Below, in pieces: positions 5,610-8,257 of a DNA stretch of 8,257 nucleotides (positions within the stretch are counted from its first letter, which is position 1; every line of letters starts with the position of its first letter). The notes below the pieces were generated by a model, which was given only the letters and a program-made list of their open reading frames with translations, did no database searches and was not told where the DNA came from. This DNA is from Planctomycetota bacterium (GTDB lineage Bacteria; Planctomycetota; Planctomycetia; Pirellulales; Pirellulaceae): assembly GCA_019347795.1 (NCBI GenBank), contig JAHWKS010000183.1:1-8257 (forward strand), given 5' to 3'. Made by a program: the position numbers and the translations under genes.

Positions 5610-7024
5610 TGAACGCGAAACGATCGATCGCCGGCGAGGCCCTTCGCATCGCGGCGCCGCTGCTGATTCTGGCGGCGGGCTTCGCGGGCGCGATGTTCCT
5701 GTGGAGCTTGAAAGAGCCTCCCGCGATCGCGGCGCCCGAGGAGAAGCCGCCGCTGGTGGAGACGGTCGAAGTGGCGCCGCACGATTCTGGCTTAGACATC
5801 ACCACCGAAGGCCTGGTGGCGCCTTCCCGCGACGTCACGATAGCGACGCAGGTGGCGGGGAAGATCGTCTACAAATCGCCGGTATGCGAGGCGGGCGAGT
5901 ACGTCGCCGAAGGAATGGTGTTGTTTAAGATCGACGCCGAGGACTATCAAATCGAGGTCGATCGCCTCTCTAAAGAGCGGGAGCAGGCCGATGCGAACCT
6001 TCAGGAAGTGGACCTGGAGCTGCGGAACACACAGGACCTGATCGAGTTGGCTCAGGAAGACGTTCAGCTTCAACAGCGGGAGTTGCAGCGGCAGTTGCAG
6101 GTCCGCGGTCAGGCGGTGAGCCAGTCGGCGGTGGATCAGGCTCGCCGGGCGGAGTTGGCCGCCCGCAACGCCTTCCAGACGCTCGAGAATCAGCGGCGAC
6201 TGCTCGAGACGCGGCGGGGCACGGCCCGCATCGCCCGCGAACTGACCGAGGTGAAGCTCCAGCGTGCGCAGCTCGATCTGTCCCGCACCGAGGTCAAGGC
6301 GCCGGTAAGCGGTGTGATTGTCGAGGAGATGGTGGAAGAGGATTCCTTCGTTCCGGTCGGCGCCGCGCTGGCGAAGGTTGAAGACACCTCGACGGCCGAA
6401 GTCCGCTGCTCGCTGAAGATGGAGGAGCTGCACTGGCTTTGGCGCCAGCCGGACACAAGAGCCGAGTCGCCGTATACGCGGACCCGCTTCCGCGCCGAGG
6501 ATGAGCCGTCGCCGGAATTCACCGGCGCGGCGCCTCCCCCGGGACAGTTCGCTTACCAGATCCCCCGGGCGCCGGTGACGGTGATCTATGAGTTGGGCGG
6601 TCGAAGGTTTGCTTGGGAAGGCGTGTTGGATCGGTTTGAAGGGATCGGCGTTGACGAGCGAACCCGCACCATGCCGTGCCGCGTGGTGGTGGCCGATCCG
6701 CGGGCGGTCAAGCAGTTGGCGCCGGACGGCGGCGGCGCGGCAATCGGCCCTCCTGCTTTAGTGCGCGGGATGTATGTCCGGGTTCGCATCCACGCCCGTC
6801 CCGATGCGTCCCTCGTGCGGGCGCCGGAAGAGGCGATCCGCCCCGGCGGCAAAGTCTGGGTCGTCCGCGAAGGGAAGCTGCACATTGAGCCGATTGAAGT
6901 CGCCGCGGTGGTGGACGGCGCGGCCGTGATCGACGCCGACGCCTCCAATCTCCGCGCCGGCGAGCAAGTCGTCGTCACGCCGCTGGCCCTCGTGCAGGAT
7001 GGGATGACCGTGGAGGTCAAGTGA
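5609..7024 (+). CDS. RND efflux membrane-fusion protein (HlyD/AcrA family)
   Basis: A 471-residue periplasmic adaptor anchored by one N-terminal membrane helix (about 12-33, rich in Ala/Leu/Ile). Domains in order: beta-barrel strand start (50-75), first lipoyl half with VAGKIVYKSPVCEAGEYVAEG (82-102), a long alpha-helical hairpin (about 114-225, many Gln/Glu/Arg, coiled coil), the second lipoyl half APVSGVIVEEMVEEDSFVPVG (231-251), the beta-barrel domain (260-365), and a membrane-proximal domain (to about 470). It bridges the inner-membrane pump to an outer-membrane channel. It is longer than typical AcrA (about 400) because of a Pro/Glu/Ala-rich stretch at about 278-318 inside the barrel region. 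Its start overlaps the regulator's stop by one base. Its TGA stop overlaps the GTG start of the pump gene (GTGA, 7021-7024). All three genes therefore form one operon. The substrate is unknown. Confidence 0.9.
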   Translation: MNAKRSIAGEALRIAAPLLILAAGFAGAMFLWSLKEPPAIAAPEEKPPLVETVEVAPHDSGLDITTEGLVAPSRDVTIATQVAGKIVYKSPVCEAGEYVAEGMVLFKIDAEDYQIEVDRLSKEREQADANLQEVDLELRNTQDLIELAQEDVQLQQRELQRQLQVRGQAVSQSAVDQARRAELAARNAFQTLENQRRLLETRRGTARIARELTEVKLQRAQLDLSRTEVKAPVSGVIVEEMVEEDSFVPVGAALAKVEDTSTAEVRCSLKMEELHWLWRQPDTRAESPYTRTRFRAEDEPSPEFTGAAPPPGQFAYQIPRAPVTVIYELGGRRFAWEGVLDRFEGIGVDERTRTMPCRVVVADPRAVKQLAPDGGGAAIGPPALVRGMYVRVRIHARPDASLVRAPEEAIRPGGKVWVVREGKLHIEPIEVAAVVDGAAVIDADASNLRAGEQVVVTPLALVQDGMTVEVK

Positions 7025-8257
7025 AAGGGCTAATCAAATGGGCCGTCGCCAACACGCCCGCCATGAACACGATCATGGTCGGCGTGCTGCTGGTCGGCGT
7101 GCTGAGCGCGGCCAGCATGCGGCGGGAGATCTTTCCCGAGTTTGAATTGGAGATCCTGCTGGTCACCGTCCCCTATCCCGGCGCCAGCCCGGATGAAGTC
7201 GAAGACGGCATCTGCCGCAAGATTGAAGAGGCGGTCCGTTCCATCGACGGCATTAAGAAGCAGACGTCCGTCGCCGCCGAAGGGGTCGGGTACATGGTGT
7301 TGGAGCTGCGCTCCGACATCCGCGACGTGCAGAAGGTGCTCGGAGAGGTGCGGTCGGAGATCGATCGCATCCCCAGCTTCCCCCTGCTGGCCGAGGACCC
7401 GGAGATCAAGCAGATCACGCTCCGCCAGCCGGCGATCAACGTGGCGGTGCTGGCCCCCGAAGCGTCGAAGCCGGCCGCGTCGCCCGGCGGTAAGCGGCGG
7501 GGCTTGCCCCGCGCGGAGGCGTCCGCCGGGGGTCAGGAGTCAGGGGACAGGAGTCAGGAGTCAGATGCGCGGAGTGCGGAGGAGCAACTCCAACTGCGGG
7601 AGATGACGGAGTTGGTGCGCGACGAACTCGTGCAGCTCTCCGATGTCTCGCAGGCGAATATCCTCGGCGCTCTCAACTACCAGATCGACGTCGAGATCTC
7701 CGAGGACACGCTTCGCAAGTACGGCCTGACGTTGCAGCGGGTGGCGCAGATCATCCGCCGGGAAAACATCGAGATGCCCGGCGGCAACATGAAGACGGAC
7801 TCGCAGACGGTCCTCCTCCGCGGCAAGAACAAGCGCATCCGCGGAGAGGAGATCGCCAAGATCCCCCTCATCACGCAGCCCAGCGGCCAGGTGATCCGCG
7901 TCGGCGCTTTGGGCGTCGTGCGGGATGAGTTCGAGGATCAGGCGGCGATCAATCGGATCAACGGCCGGCCGGGACTGGTCATCTCGATCGACCGCACCGC
8001 CGAGGAGGACCTGCTCTCCATCGCCGAAACCGTCCGCAATTACGTGGACCAGAAGGAGCTGCCCGGCGGCTATGACCTGATCTACTACGCCGACCGCTCG
8101 CTGGACGTGAAAGACCGGCTGGAGCTGCTCACTAAGAACGGGCTGCAGGGATTGGCGCTGGTGTTCCTCGCACTCGCGCTGTTCCTCAACCTGCGGCTGG
8201 CGTTTTGGGTGGCGATGGGCATTCCGATCGCCCTCTTGGGCGCCTGCGGCGTGCTGC
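7021..8257 (+). CDS. RND efflux inner-membrane transporter, N-terminal part (runs off window)
   Basis: An open frame from GTG 7021 to the window end (412 codons, no stop). It is the start of an RND pump of the AcrB/HAE1 superfamily, which is usually about 1,000 residues. Residues 1-33 give the cytoplasmic N-terminus and first membrane helix (KWAVANTPAMNTIMVGVLLVG). FPEFELEILLVTVPYPGASPDEVE (38-61) and the following VRSIDGIKK are typical of the first porter domain. A second hydrophobic block (373-412, GLQGLALVFLALALFLNL onward) is helices TM2-TM3. Residues about 147-189 are a low-complexity insertion encoded by a palindrome and short tandem repeats, placed between INVAVLAP and LQLREMTELVRDEL, which adjoin or nearly adjoin in relatives. 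The GTG start shares four bases with the previous stop. The substrate cannot be judged from this half. Confidence 0.9.
   Translation, partial: MKGLIKWAVANTPAMNTIMVGVLLVGVLSAASMRREIFPEFELEILLVTVPYPGASPDEVEDGICRKIEEAVRSIDGIKKQTSVAAEGVGYMVLELRSDIRDVQKVLGEVRSEIDRIPSFPLLAEDPEIKQITLRQPAINVAVLAPEASKPAASPGGKRRGLPRAEASAGGQESGDRSQESDARSAEEQLQLREMTELVRDELVQLSDVSQANILGALNYQIDVEISEDTLRKYGLTLQRVAQIIRRENIEMPGGNMKTDSQTVLLRGKNKRIRGEEIAKIPLITQPSGQVIRVGALGVVRDEFEDQAAINRINGRPGLVISIDRTAEEDLLSIAETVRNYVDQKELPGGYDLIYYADRSLDVKDRLELLTKNGLQGLALVFLALALFLNLRLAFWVAMGIPIALLGACGVL
7483..7561. repeat. Nested palindrome plus 7-bp tandem repeats inside the RND gene
   Basis: Outer arms CCCGGCGG (7483-7490) and CCGCCGGG (7523-7530) enclose inner arms GCGGGGC (7497-7503) and GCCCCGC (7506-7512), a REP-like nested hairpin. 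Directly after it come four 7-bp units: CAGGAGT (7534-7540), CAGGGGA (7541-7547), CAGGAGT (7548-7554) and CAGGAGT (7555-7561). The block stays in frame and encodes a Gly/Ser/Arg/Glu-rich loop. It looks like an intergenic repeat captured by a coding gene. Confidence 0.65.

Noticed and set aside
7534..7561. CRISPR-like array
   Set aside because: The units are contiguous 7-mers without spacers, inside a coding frame, and no cas genes are present.
7142..7606. 154-codon plus-strand frame in the pump gene
   Set aside because: An out-of-frame, Arg/Ser/Pro-rich shadow of the RND frame that starts at GTG 7021.

Overview
The window looks like a chromosomal piece of a Planctomycetes bacterium of the Pirellulaceae type. 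This rests on the gene set, not a database match: a Tat-exported Gfo/Idh/MocA-family protein, a DUF4058 protein, a HEAT-repeat protein, and a CerR-type TetR gene fused by overlaps to an RND pump operon. Most genes are GC-rich. The first ~600 bases are visibly less GC-rich.

Left part (1-1285, minus strand): a small DUF4303-like ORF lies downstream of a C-terminally truncated integron-type tyrosine recombinase (intI-like). Both point the same way, as in the 'inverted' integrons described in some planctomycetes and spirochaetes. Between them is a ~100-bp imperfect inverted repeat whose inner end carries a GTTATCC box. The simplest reading is the decayed remnant of an integron platform with one cassette.

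Middle-left (1286-1939): no protein gene, but a strong sigma70-like promoter (1432-1459), a leader with the conserved blocks and pairing of a single-aptamer glycine riboswitch (about 1540-1622), a perfect 12-bp hairpin overlapping its 3' end, and then more hairpins. A second promoter-like pair (1861-1889), crossed by an 8-bp inverted repeat, sits just before the oxidoreductase gene. It is therefore unclear whether the riboswitch transcript reaches that gene.

Centre (1940-4798, plus strand): the Gfo/Idh/MocA oxidoreductase, a REP-like long hairpin and a second GC-rich hairpin, a HEAT-repeat protein, and a DUF4058 protein with its own TATAAT box and a strong ribosome binding site.

Right part (4799-8257, plus strand): a self-contained efflux operon. 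A promoter region carries two TAAAC-N4-GTTTA-type palindromes. It is followed by a TetR/CerR regulator, a membrane-fusion protein and the N-terminal half of an RND inner-membrane pump. The genes overlap by 1 and 4 bases, so the regulator probably represses its own operon and the pump. The pump gene carries an in-frame insertion built from a nested palindrome plus 7-bp tandem repeats, which looks like an intergenic repeat that has become coding. The pump gene runs off the right edge.
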